A DNA stretch of 64,000 nucleotides from NCBI RefSeq assembly GCF_050003625.1, contig NC_134397.1:70840669-70904668 (forward strand), in the 5' to 3' direction. Positions 1 through 9,499 of the stretch are shown piece by piece. The notes under the pieces were generated by a model. That model made no database searches. It saw only the letters and a program-made list of their open reading frames with translations, and was not told where the DNA came from. Positions within the stretch are counted from its first letter, which is position 1. Each line of letters starts with the position of its first letter. The DNA comes from Haematobia irritans (lineage: Eukaryota; Arthropoda; Insecta; Diptera; Muscidae). Both the position numbers and the translations under genes were made by a program.

Positions 1-12
1 CTCTTGCAAACT

Positions 13-266
13 TTATTCGCACCTTTTGATTTTTTTTTTTTTTTTGACAACAGTAGTATTTTTCGACGTTACGGACTTGTTCTGCCTCATTTCTGCCATC
101 AAGAGGCGAGCGTCCGCTTCGGTCAACAGTTTTCGGCGGCCTCTGGTTTGATCTTTGGGAGTAGTATTCCGTCTTTTTTGGACGCGAATGACCACAGACT
201 GACTTATATTTAGTTCCTTCGCTATTTTCCGCGATGAAGACCCATTATTAGTAAAGAAAACTCCAC
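13..266 (-). pseudogene. Tc1-like transposase N-terminal HTH fragment
   Basis: Reading the minus strand from about 260 down to 13 gives a frame containing SSSRKIAKELNISQSVVIRV followed by a basic linker and RGRRKLLTEADARLL. This is the bipartite helix-turn-helix arrangement of Tc1/Tc3-type transposases: a first helix-turn-helix, a short basic linker, and the start of a second one with an R-K-L-(L/T)-x-x-(E/D) motif. No catalytic domain follows; the frame runs into a lysine-rich poly-A-like tract at the window edge. It is a truncated, non-functional remnant that may extend beyond the window. A LOA-type LINE fragment inserted directly upstream of it, at 267. Confidence 0.6.
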
Positions 267-277
267 ATCGCGCGATA

Positions 278-977
278 GGTTAGGTTAAAGTGGCAGCCCG
301 ATTAAGTCTCACTTAGACTATTCAGTCCATTGTGATACCACATTAACTAAAAGTACCTATTACATATGGGCACTTCTAGTTTTAACCGCTGAACCTTCTT
401 GATTATTTTCTTCTGTTGAACCAACCAGATTGTTCCAAAAACATGAGCAGACTGCTTAAGTTAACATTTTCCAGGTCCGCCAGTAATCTAAAGCTATACA
501 CCAAATACAGAACACTCACACAAGAGGTGTTTAATTGATTCCTTTTCCTCCGCATCATGACAGCTCATACAATAGTCATTATACTTCGCGCCAATAGTTT
601 TTGCAAATTCGTCTATCAGGCAACGACCCGTTATAGCAGATATCAGGAGTGATATCCGCCGTCTCGACAACACTAGCATATCTAGTGTGCGATTTAAGAT
701 TAAATGGGGCCATATTTGCTTGGTGTCGTTACCACCCTTGCAATTCTCCCATCGAACATTTGCCATCGTAACAGCTTTCTCACGCAATATGAGCTTGCAG
801 GTAGCCAGGGGCATACCAACAGATTCTAGTTCCCCTGGAATATGTAAGGTAGTCCCTAGCCTTTCCAACTCATCCGCTTCGCAGTTCCCCGGTATGTTCC
901 TATGGCCAGGCACCCATATTAGGTGAATATTGTGCTGCTCAGCCATTTCGTTGAGAGATTTGCTGCAGTCGATGGCC
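278..977 (-). mobile_element. 5'-truncated LOA-type LINE (same family as 51.3-55.6 kb) with 11-bp TSD
   Basis: Minus-strand copy of the 3' 700 bp of the LINE at 51348-55624. It encodes the end of RNase H (WVPGHRNIPGNCEADEL), the C-terminal CX2C...HX3-5C finger (CMSCHDAEEKESIKHLLCEC) and the complete 3' untranslated tail. Exact 11-bp direct repeats ATCGCGCGATA flank it at 267-277 and 978-988, so both ends are fixed. Compared with the long copy, the second D/A position of the RNase H motif reads DELER instead of DELAR, and the frame ends early near 494 after a small change in the tail of the ORF. This is a typical dead-on-arrival insertion from target-primed reverse transcription. Confidence 0.9.
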
Positions 978-1102
978 ATCGCGCGATAACTTTTTCATCT
1001 TAATTTTTACTATATATTATTGCAGTACACTTCGAATAAAGCTTGAACTCTTACCAGCAAACACGTTTCTAAACACAAAGTTGTATTCCCGAGCAGGGAA
1101 AA

Positions 1103-1246
1103 AAATTTGGCTGCAATGAAGAGGTGATCGCCGAAACTGAGGCCTATTTTGAGGCAAAACCGAAGGAGTACTACCAAAATGGTATAAAAAAATTGGAAGG
1201 TCATTATAATCGTTGTTTCGCTCTTGAAGGGAACTATGTTGAATAA
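1103..1246 (+). pseudogene. mariner transposase C-terminal fragment
   Basis: The frame ending at the TAA near 1246 reads NEEVIAETEAYFEAKPKEYY then QNGIKKLEGHYNRCFALEGN followed by YVE. This is the characteristic C-terminal segment of mariner-type transposases: an ETEAYF-like motif, then Y-x-x-G-I-x-K-L-E, then C-x-x-L-x-G-x-Y-V. The following ~70 bp (to about 1312) look like the 3' end of the same element, with a conserved RPGT-like stretch. The catalytic core is absent. It is a decayed fragment sitting between the LINE insertion at 278-977 and another LINE fragment at 1310. Confidence 0.55.
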
Positions 1247-1309
1247 TAAAAATGAATTTTGACAAAAAAAATGTGTTTTTCTTTGTTAGACCGGGGACTT
1301 ATCTGCCAA

Positions 1310-1508
1310 CCTGTTATGCAGATGATGTGTCTCTAGCAGTCAGGGAAAATTCCCATTCACTATTAGAGATATTATACAAAGAACCCTCCGGATGAATCCC
1401 ATCGCTTTGGGTGGTATTGAAATTCCTTTTGGTGGAACAGATTCCCTTAGTGTCATGCTATATCTCTTGCCTTTAGACATATTAGCCAAACAGTCGGCAG
1501 CAACAATG
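1310..1508 (+). pseudogene. LOA-type LINE reverse-transcriptase fragment with two internal deletions
   Basis: The fragment starts at the RT active-site block YADDVSLAVR and matches the intact ORF2 at 51.9-55.5 kb in three separate blocks. These are YADD to the ALRM helix, then PIALGGIEIPFG, then SLSVMLYLLPLDILAKQSAA. About 33 codons are missing between the first two blocks and about 97 between the last two. A one-base loss in a G run near 1352 shifts the frame before the first junction. It ends abruptly at 1508 against a DINE-like F3 sequence. It is non-functional, and the repeated deletions make it a mosaic rather than a simple truncation. Confidence 0.75.
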
Positions 1509-1514
1509 TCTAAA

Positions 1515-1765
1515 TCGAAACTGATTTCAATCATACAAGTGCATATCGGGCGAAAGATATATATGGCAGCTATATCTAAATCTGAACCTATTGGACTAAA
1601 ACTGCGACCTGGACATAGATCACAAAAATGTTTTCACGGACAGACGGACGACCCAGAGACCCGCCCTAAGCAATATTCCCAAAGACACCATATGTCTATC
1701 TTGTCTTCTTCTGGGTGTTGCTCCAACTTAAAATACCCTGTTCCACAGTGTGGCATAGGGTATAA
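1515..1765 (+). repeat. DINE-like family F3, 3' part
   Basis: Contains the F3 landmarks CATATCGGGCGAAAGATATA and AGCTATATCTAAATCTGAAC, then the 3' terminal block with CACGGACAGACGGACG, CCAAAGACACCATATGTC and the end motif ATACCCTGTTCCACAG. Two longer copies lie at 46.9-47.8 kb and 62.4-63.1 kb. Only about one 153-bp unit is left here, and it is joined directly to a LINE fragment. Confidence 0.75.
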
Positions 1766-2041
1766 TTAATTGATACAATTAATTTTTGTAATTGAGTTTT
1801 GTTTCAGTTAAATTATTGAATCAATTAAATTGAATATTTTTTAAAACTCAATTAAAATTTTAATTGGAAAATGTTGGTGATATATTTTTTTCTGTTTATC
1901 CAACGTAAATATTATTATATAAATATTCTTCCAATGACATATGCAACACTATCGTTGTAACGTTAAATATTTAATTAGAATATGCGATAAACTAAAGACC
2001 AAGATATGCGACCTACAAAACTATACATACTTATGGATACA
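1766..2041. repeat. AATTAATT-rich MITE-family fragment and AT-rich flank
   Basis: Positions 1770-1870 carry the alternating TTAATTGATACAATTAATTT type sequence that also occurs at 37437-37550, 39258-39340, 44510-44585 and in the complete TA-flanked copy at 48788-49347. The rest, to 2041, is AT-rich with no gene visible. Confidence 0.5.
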
Positions 2042-3250
2042 TACACTGTTAGAAAAATATGTTTTTCATATGTTCCGATATAAACAAAATGTGTTTCGGG
2101 CACAATTTTAAAACACAATATATTTAAGTGCGAACATGTAATGTTCCTAAACAAACACTAAATGTTTGTGACATCTATGTTAATATGTTAGAATATATTA
2201 TGTTTGGGGCATGAATGTTTCATAAAAATCATATGTGTGAATGCAAACATATGTAAATTTACAAATTTCGACTAAACATACATATGTTGTGATATTTTAT
2301 TCAAAGCGACAGAGAGAGTATAGAGAAAGAAATAGAGATGGAAACCGGGAGAGTTGTCGAAAGATATCAACATAACACAGCAAAAGAGAACAATTTCTGT
2401 GAAACCGCTTGTATGTTGTTTCGGAAAACTGTTTTATGATAAGGCCAAAAATTTGATATGCTTAAGTCTAAATATTATTTAATTTGAATAAAGAGAATAG
2501 ACATTCGGAACCAAGAGAATAGACATTTGAAAAACAAACAGCATATGTTTTCGCCTTGAGAGCAGCATTTTATGTATGTGTGGACATGTGTTTTGTTTAT
2601 CATTTTGGCATTATGGGCACAATTTTTTTCTTGGTTCGTTAAAAGAAATCAGGGGTCTTTATAAAAATAACGAAAGGGCACTATACTCTTTTTTAGAGTT
2701 GGAACAGTAAAATGAAATAAGGAGGAAATAGTGAACAATTACACAGTAAAATGTATAAAAACAAAGTTTAGCTTCTCTTTGTTAATAAGTAGTCCACGAG
2801 GAGTTGACGGACACCATCAAATATAAAAGCGGGCATTAAGTTCGAGTTTTACAGCTAAAACAATTTAAAAAGTTTATTTCCTTTAAAATTAATTATTAAA
2901 GAAAAATAAAGGCATTTTAGAGCGATGGTGTTAAATGCTAGTAAAAAACTGTTCACGCCTAAATAAATGTATGTTTATATTATAAAATTATTTATGTATG
3001 TTTATACTCGACTCCACGTTCTTCTTTTGTTAGAGTTTTTGAATTCCTTCCAAATTTAAAAGTTTTGTACCAAAAACAGTTTTTTGTTACAAAATTGTTA
3101 TTTTTGCAATAAAAAATAATATTTTATCAAAAAATCAGTCAATTTCGTTTATATCAAGCACTGTTACTGACTATAAATCTTTAATAACCCACATTTCGAA
3201 GTTTCATTATAAAAATTTAATATAGTATAAATATACATGTGTAAATAAAA

Positions 3251-3302
3251 AAAAGTTTCGGTAAGGCAGACATGCTAACCACTGCTCCACGTGGCAAACA
3301 AT
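3251..3302 (-). other. tRNA-like segment (truncated) inside element E
   Basis: On the minus strand this reads GCCACGTGGAGCAGTGGTTA then GCATGTCTGCCTTAC, an A-box-bearing D-arm like that of the SINEs in this window. The T-arm half is missing here but intact in E copy 2 (19897-19974), so this copy has lost the B box. Confidence 0.55.
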
Positions 3303-3408
3303 TGTATGTTTCTGTTAAATAATGTTATGTTTGCATGGGCTCGTGGGCGCTGAAAACTATGCTATATAAATGTAACTTATAACGATAATTATCTAATGGT
3401 GACTATAA

Positions 3409-3483
3409 CAGCTACGTAGCCCAGTGGATAGTGTGTTGGCTTACAAACGGTATGGTCCTCGGTTCGATTCTCCGTGCAGGCGA
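3409..3483 (+). other. tRNA-like segment with A and B boxes inside element E
   Basis: The sequence has an A-box-like TAGCCCAGTGG and a B-box GGTTCGATTC at normal tRNA spacing, with a TTGGCTTACAAACGG anticodon-arm-like stretch between. The acceptor stem does not pair well, so it is a tRNA-derived RNA polymerase III promoter-like relic, not a functional tRNA. The same segment is present in E copy 2 on the minus strand (19707-19790) and, weakly, in E copy 3 (21707-21782). Confidence 0.6.
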
Positions 3484-3794
3484 AAGGTAAAATTTAAAAA
3501 AATTTATAAAAGTGAATATTTTCTTCAACATTACTTGTATTACAGAAAAAGGTGCCAAGAACTAATAAATTTCGTGGAAGTGAAAATTACGAGTATGTTA
3601 GGGAATGAGCACAATCGTGTTTGGTAAAAATTCTTCCAAGCATATAATATTTTTGGCTCAAAATGCTTCCAAACATATAATATGTTCACATAAAACAAAC
3701 ATATTAATGTTTCGGCAGTATCCAATAATATATGTGCTTCCTGCAAAATATGTTTGGAACATATGTTAAAGAAGCGATTTTTTTTGAGGGTGTA

Positions 3795-4227
3795 CAATAC
3801 TACTTACTTAATCTCACAGATACTTATAATTTATTAAATATACTATAATATACTATAGTTAGTATAGAGATAAACTACTTCCAATGTACATGTGCCTGGT
3901 CTTTTATGAAGAGGATATGCAGAGTCATGTGGATCTCATGTGCATCATTCCCTGATGTTAATGGCCTTACTTCATCACTTCAAGGTATTGTGACATCACA
4001 TCATCATATTCTTTCGAGTTGGGAAAAATTATTTATTAATTCGTTTTATTGTGTTTATTTGTTTGGTGGTATTTTATAAAATTAATACGCGAAAATTTAT
4101 TTTAAATAATTAAACAATTGTTCTTATCACTTCAAGTCACATGTATTATAGCAATATACAGTTGCTGCAATGTTGGAAATACGGAAGGGAATATTTTGAA
4201 GGTTTATATTTAATATCTTATGATATG
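3795..4227. other. no feature recognised
   Basis: AT-rich single-copy-looking DNA with no reading frame, RNA gene or repeat that I can support. Confidence 0.4.
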
Positions 4228-4318
4228 GTCACACTGAGAAAAATATTGTCGTAAGCAAAAATTCTGGATTGTGGTGAAATTCTGAGTTGATCTGTCCGTC
4301 CGTTAAAATCACGATTTC
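4228..4318 (-). repeat. F1 fragment behind a CACTGAGAAAA terminus
   Basis: Starts with CACACTGAGAAAAATATTGT, the same left end seen at 23455, and continues with the F1 3' block in reverse orientation (GTGGTGAAATTCTGAGT, CTGTCCGTCCGT). It is a short chimera of two repeat families. Confidence 0.45.
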
Positions 4319-4420
4319 GCCCACGGGCCTTCACGATTTCATGAACGGCATTCGTTTTTTTTGGGCAGTTTTTAAAAAAAGTTTTAAAATAATCGTTAGA
4401 AGTTGTCATGGTAAATCCGC

Positions 4421-4495
4421 TGGTGGTGCAATGTACTATGGCGACTGTTAACGCGTATGGTGCAGACAACACAGGTTCGAGTCACGGTAGCGGTT
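4421..4495 (+). other. tRNA-like sequence with B-box
   Basis: GCTGGTGGTGCAATG resembles an A-box region and CAGGTTCGAGTC fits a B-box about 45 bp downstream, followed by a T8 run that would act as a polymerase III terminator. Stems are degenerate. It resembles the tRNA-like sequence at 14890-14965 in its GTATGGTGC...ACAGGTTC core. Confidence 0.4.
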
Positions 4496-4599
4496 TTTTT
4501 TTCTAAATTCGTAGCCATCACGCTTTCAGATCGTGAACGCAAAGTATGTTTGTATTTTTCGGAGAAAGTAGAGGGTGATCATATGGTGAAAATAGGGTA

Positions 4600-4865
4600 C
4601 CTCATTTTTTGATATCTGGTGAGGGAGAGGGACCTCGCCCTTGCCAGACTTTTTCAAAATTGAACCAAAGTTTTCCCAATTTGGTCAAATTTCCAAGGAA
4701 GGTTAGACGTGATGTCTAGACAAAGACTTCATTTTCGATATTTGGTCGCGGAGGGGAACCTCCCCTTTCTACGACTTTTCTTTTAAAGTACAGCAAAAAA
4801 AACATAAATACTCTGATTTACTTGAGATTTACAGAGAACATGCCGTGAGGTTATGAAATTAATAT
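4600..4865. repeat. GATATTTGG tandem family, left part
   Basis: Imperfect repeats of a unit containing GATATTTGG, a purine-rich GGAGGGGAACCTC block and a CCTTGCC-like block. The same family resumes at 5480-5960 at a period of about 203 bp (5553 to 5756). The F1 piece at 4866-5479 interrupts it: the words ATTTACAGAG and GTTATGAAATTAATA occur on both sides. Confidence 0.55.
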
Positions 4866-5479
4866 GGGGGCGAAATATTGCTCTAAGACCCCATAAAGTA
4901 TATATTCTGGGTCGTGGTGAAATTCTGAGTCGATCTAAGCATGTCCGTCCGTCTGTTGAAATCACGCTAACTTCCGAACGAAATAAGCTATCGACTTGAA
5001 ACTTGGCACAAGTAGTTGTTATTGATGTAGGTCGGATAGTAGTGCAAATGGGCCATATCGAACCACTATTACGTATAGCCCCCATATAAACTGATGCTCA
5101 GATTTGGCTTGTGGAGCCTCTTGGAGGAGCAAAATTCATCCGATTCCGGTTGAAATTAGGTACATGGTGTTACCATGCAAAAATTGGTCCAAATCGGTCC
5201 ATAATCATATATAGCCCCCATATAAACATATACGTATAGCCCCCATATAAACCAACGCTCAGATTTGGCTTGCGGAGCCTCTTGGAGGAGCAAATTTCGT
5301 CCGATCCGGTTGAAATTTGGTACATGGTGTTAGTATATGGTCTCTCACAACCATGTAAAAATTGGTCTAAATCGGTCCATATCGGTCCATAATTATATAA
5401 GGCCCCCATATAAATCGATACCCAGATTTGACCTCCGGAACCTCTTGGAGGAGAAAAATTCATCCATAACTTGAAACAA
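4866..5479 (-). mobile_element. DINE-like F1 element, 3' end plus repeat units, inserted in tandem repeats
   Basis: In reverse orientation this shows the F1 terminal block (GCTCTAAGACCCCATAAAGT, GTGGTGAAATTCTGAGTCG, GTCCGTCCGTCTGTTGAAAT) and about three tandem units, one of them partial, marked by TATAGCCCCCATATAAAC. The F1 head hairpin is absent, so it is truncated. It splits the GATATTTGG repeats. Confidence 0.75.
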
Positions 5480-6075
5480 TTAAACTTTTCCAATTTGCGT
5501 GAAATTTACAGAGGACGTGGGAGTGGTTATGAAATTAATAGGGGATACTTGATTTTGTGATATTTGGACGAAAAGGCGGACCTCTCCTTGCCCTACTTGT
5601 TGAAAATTGGGCTTATAATTTGCTTGATATTTTAAGGGGGCCTTCTCTAAAACGAAAAAAAAAAATCTCAAATTTACTTGAAATTTACAAAGGCTGTAAA
5701 AAAGGCTGGCGGGAAGGTTGAAATCAAGGTGAAATCAATATGATGTACCTGATTTTTGGATATTTGGACGGGGAGGGAACCCTCTCCTTGCCCAACACTT
5801 TGAAACTTGAAGGAAATTTTTTAGATTTTCTTGGAATTTTCAGGGAAGGTTAAGGGCGCTATTCTATATTTGTCGATAAGTGACGTGCCTTTAAAAATGG
5901 AGCAAAATCTAACTTTCTCCGATTTAAATTTGCAGGGAGAGTGAGAGAATGTGATGACCATGGAGTGGCAAACCAGTACTTGTTTTCAGCTCGAAGGATA
6001 TGGTTGACTAAGTTAACGCAAAATGTTCCTACAAATATGCTTCAGAAGGCGTAGCGAAGCGGGCCGGGTTACGCT
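5480..6075. repeat. GATATTTGG tandem family, right part, and short unassigned tail
   Basis: Continues the ~203-bp repeat with GATATTTGGACG and CCTCTCCTTGCCC words. From about 5960 to 6075 nothing is recognisable. Confidence 0.5.
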
Positions 6076-6077
6076 AT

Positions 6078-7945
6078 TGAAAAAGAAAAACAAGGCCAGG
6101 CTGAAGCTTATGTACCCTCCACCATAAATTTCCTATATAAATAAAATTTTGACAAAATTTTCTATAGTAATAAAATTTGGGAAAAATTTTCTATAGAAAT
6201 AAAATTTTTACAAAGTTTTCTATAGAAATAAAGTTTTGAAAAAATTTTCTATAGAAATAAAATTTTAACAAAATTTTTTATAGAAATAAAGTTTTAAAAA
6301 AAATTTCTATAGAAATAAAATTTGGACAAAATTTTCTATAGAAATAAAATTTTGACAAAATCTTCTATAGAAATAAAATTTTAAAAAAATTTTCTATAGA
6401 AATAAAATTTTTACAAAGTTTTCTATAGAAATAAAGTTTTGAAAAAATTTTCTATAGAAATAAAATTTTAACAAAATTTTTTATAGAAATAAAATTTGGA
6501 CAAAATTTTCTATAGAAATAAAATCTTGACAAAATCTTCTATAGAAATAAAATTTTAAAAAATTTTTTATAGAAATAAAATTTTAACAAAATTTTTTATA
6601 GAAATAAAATTTTTACAAAATTTTCTATAGAAATAAAATTTTGACAAAATTTTCTATAGAAATAAAATTTTGACAAAATTTTCTATAGAAATAAAATTTT
6701 GACAAAATTTTCTATAGAAATAAAATGTTGACAAAATTTGCTATAGAAATAAAATTTTGACAAAATTTTCTATAGAAATAAAATTTTGACAAAATTTTCT
6801 ATAGAAATAAAATTTTGACAAAATTTTCTATAGAAATAAAATTTTGACAAAATTTTCTATAGAAATAAAATGTTGACAAAATTTGCTATAGAAATAAAAT
6901 TTTGACAAAATTTTCTATAGAAATAAAATTTTGACAAAATTTTCTATAGAAATAAAATTTTGACAAAATTTTCTATAGAAATACAATTTTGACAAAATTT
7001 TCTATAGAAATAAAATTTTGACAAAATTTTCTATAGAAATAAAATTTTGACAAAATTTACTATAGAAATAAAATTTTGACAAAATTTTCTATAGAAATAA
7101 AATGTTGACAAAATTTGCTATAGAAATAAAATTTTAACAAAATATTCTATAGAAATAAAATTTTGACAAAATTTTCTATAGAAATAAAATTTTGACAAAA
7201 TTTTCTATAGAAATAAAATTTAGATAGATTATTTTCGGCTCGTGTGGCAACCATGATTATGAACCGATGTGTACCAATTTTTTGTGATTGGAGATCGGCT
7301 CTATATAACTATAGACCGATATGGACCAAATTTGTATATACTAAAACCACATTCTAAATTTGATGAATCGGATGAATTTTGCTCCTCCAAGATGGGGGCT
7401 ATATATAATTATGGACCGATATGGACCAATTTTAGCATGGTTTTTAGAGACCATATACCAACACCACGTACCAAATTTCAGCCGGATCGGTGAAATTTGC
7501 TTCTCTTTGAGGCTCCGCAATCCAAATCTGGGGATCGGTTTATATGGGGTCTATATATAATTATGGACCGATGTGGACCAATTTGTGCATGGTTGTTAGA
7601 GACCATATACCAACACCACGTACCAAATTTCAGCCAGATCGGATGAAATATGCTTCTGTTAGAGGCTCCGCAAGCCAAATCTGAGGGTCCGTTTATATGG
7701 GGGCTATACGTAAAAGTGGACCGATATGACCCATTTGCCATACCATCCGACCTACATCAATAACAACTACTTGTGCCAAGTTTCAAGTCGATAGCTTGTT
7801 TCGTTCGGAAGTTAGCGTGATTTCAACAGACGGACGGACGGACGGAGGGACAAGCTGAGATCGACTCAGAATTTCACCACGACCCAGAATCTATATACTT
7901 TATTGGGTCTTAGAGCAATATCCTATGGTAGAGGGTATAACAATT
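6078..7945 (+). mobile_element. Chimeric F1 element carrying a 29-bp minisatellite
   Basis: The left end has a degraded F1 head (CAGGCTGAAGCTTATGTACC then CTCCACCAT). The right end has F1 153-bp units from 7255, the 3' block with ACAGACGGACGGACGG and TTCACCACGACCCAGAAT, and a closing TATGGTAGAGGGTATA. Between them lies a ~1.1-kb 29-bp array ending in CTCGTGTGGCAACCATG. The same junction of array and F1 units occurs at 50.85 kb and, decayed, at 34.97 and 57.2 kb. I see no coding capacity. Confidence 0.75.
6128..7228 (+). repeat. 29-bp minisatellite array, about 38 units
   Basis: The unit is AAATAAAATTTTGACA followed by AAATTTTCTATAG. It contains the 12-bp palindrome TTTCTATAGAAA and a 7+1+7 inverted repeat AATTTTGACAAAATT, so nearly every base lies in a potential hairpin. 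Units near the left edge are more divergent than those at 6630-7220. Confidence 0.95.
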
Positions 7946-9349
7946 TGGGCTTTTTAAAATCGAAATATTCATCAAAAACATCTTCCTCTGTTAAGCATTT
8001 CCAAACACTTTTACATAAATACGTACTATTGTTTCATTTTAAGTGAACAATTTGTTTAAAAAAATAAAAATTTTTTTAATATCATTCGAAATATATATCA
8101 TAATGGGTTCCTAAAACAAAACTCTTTCTTTCTACACATAAAACAAAAATTTCGATTGTGATGAGATATTTCAAATATTTTTCCATAAATATTACTATTG
8201 TTTCAACTGAAGATTTCAATTAGTTAAAAAAATGAACATTTTAGCATACCATAAACAAAATTAAAATAAATAAGTGCTAACTATGCTAATTAAATTTGTA
8301 TGCAACATTTAAATGACAATTTTGTGAACAATCGCTGTAAAATGTTGAGAATGTTTGTCAATTGAGATTTTTTATGCAAACTCTTAACAAATCCAAATGG
8401 TGGGTGCTGATTATTTGTAAAATATTTCGTCAATTATCAAATATGTACCTTCATCATTTTATGACAGAAAAAAAAAACAAAAATGTTTACGATTACTTTA
8501 ATGGTGGAATTCCAACCCATTAAAGCGACAAAATCTCTACATTGTCATTTTTCTCTGATTATTCTACCCTAATCCCCAATGCAAATATTTCTTCTTCTTC
8601 TTGTCAATAAAAAATGTGCATTATTTTTTTTGGTTTTGGCGCCAAAATAAAATCCTAAAAACACACGCTTCATAAATCGTGACCATAGCCCGAATTCGAG
8701 GAGCAAAACAAAAAATCTCAAATATTCCTCTTAAATGAACCATTCCATGCTTCCTTGGACAAAGTTTGACGTCATCCATTCCATCGAAATTATGACCAAT
8801 TTATTATTATGAGGGAGCAGCCTACCAATCATTTGGCCCAAAACCTACAACACCACACCTTCAAAGATATTTCATTGGGATTTTTGTTTCATTCTCGAAA
8901 TGAGAAGATTTATATAAATTCATTAACCACTTGACGCAATTATCGTATTTTAACGAGAAAAAGATCAATTGAAATCAGCCAAGAGCTCTTAACAAAATAA
9001 TAACCACAATAACAACAATCGTAAAATAACTTGATCCATAAAATTAATAAAAAAAATATAAAATATATATTTTTTTATGAATCTGTTAATGAAAACGACT
9101 GTTAAAAGAATCCATTAAAAAAGGAAAGGATTTTTTTCTTTTTGTATTCAAAATTTTGTCTGGTTGTGGTAATAGTCAGGTCATGGCAAAACATTCAAAT
9201 ATTGTTGCAATGGATTTTGTTCAGATGCACAATAATCATAAGACATAATATGAAAAATTATGCCAACCAAAGTTTTAAGATACAAAAATTTAAGCTTATT
9301 AAGGACAAAACATTCCAAGGAAGCGCCGTCTTGAGATGATGCACATTTT
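7946..9349. other. no gene recognised
   Basis: AT-rich, low-repeat DNA. Short frames (for example 9142-9339) have no recognisable motif. I see no tRNA, repeat array or transposon end here. Confidence 0.4.
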
Positions 9350-9440
9350 AGTATTTTTTAGTGCCAACTTTACCTTCCAAAATGCCGTAGGCGCAAAATT
9401 CCAAAGGATTAAGATCCGGAGATTTCTCTCCCATATAAGC
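9350..9440 (-). pseudogene. Tc1/maT transposase C-terminal fragment
   Basis: The minus strand reads GERSPDLNPLEFCAYGILEG followed by KVGT. This matches the third-acid region of Tc1/mariner transposases (SPDLNPxDxxxWGxLE), with E at the catalytic position. Nothing upstream of it is conserved, so it is a short relic. It ends about 60 bp before the 29-bp element at 9500. Confidence 0.5.
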
Positions 9441-9499
9441 CATTAAATTTTTACCGATCGAGTAAAATATATATCAATAGAGTACGAATCATCCTCTGA

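Larger units (their letters stand above)
2044..3792 (+). mobile_element. Element E, copy 1 (TA-flanked, 1.75 kb, no transposase)
   Basis: Flanked by TA (2042-2043 and 3793-3794) with imperfect terminal inverted repeats. The left end CACTGTTAGAAAAATATG and the reverse complement of the right end CACCCTCAAAAAAAATCG both lead into CATATGTTCC. An inverted homologous copy is at 19422-21185, a short one at 21364-22340, a divergent one at about 32130-33899 and a fragment at about 57690-57840. No frame encodes a transposase, so it is non-autonomous. It carries many CATATGTTTGG-like words near both ends and two tRNA-like segments in opposite orientations. TA target and CAC termini suggest mobilisation by a Tc1/mariner-type enzyme (inference). 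Confidence 0.85.

Noticed and set aside
3409..3483. Functional tRNA gene
   Set aside because: A and B boxes are present but the acceptor and anticodon stems do not pair properly, and the segment is repeated within element E.
6128..7228. CRISPR array (29-bp repeats)
   Set aside because: Repeat units are contiguous with no unique spacers, and the genome is eukaryotic.
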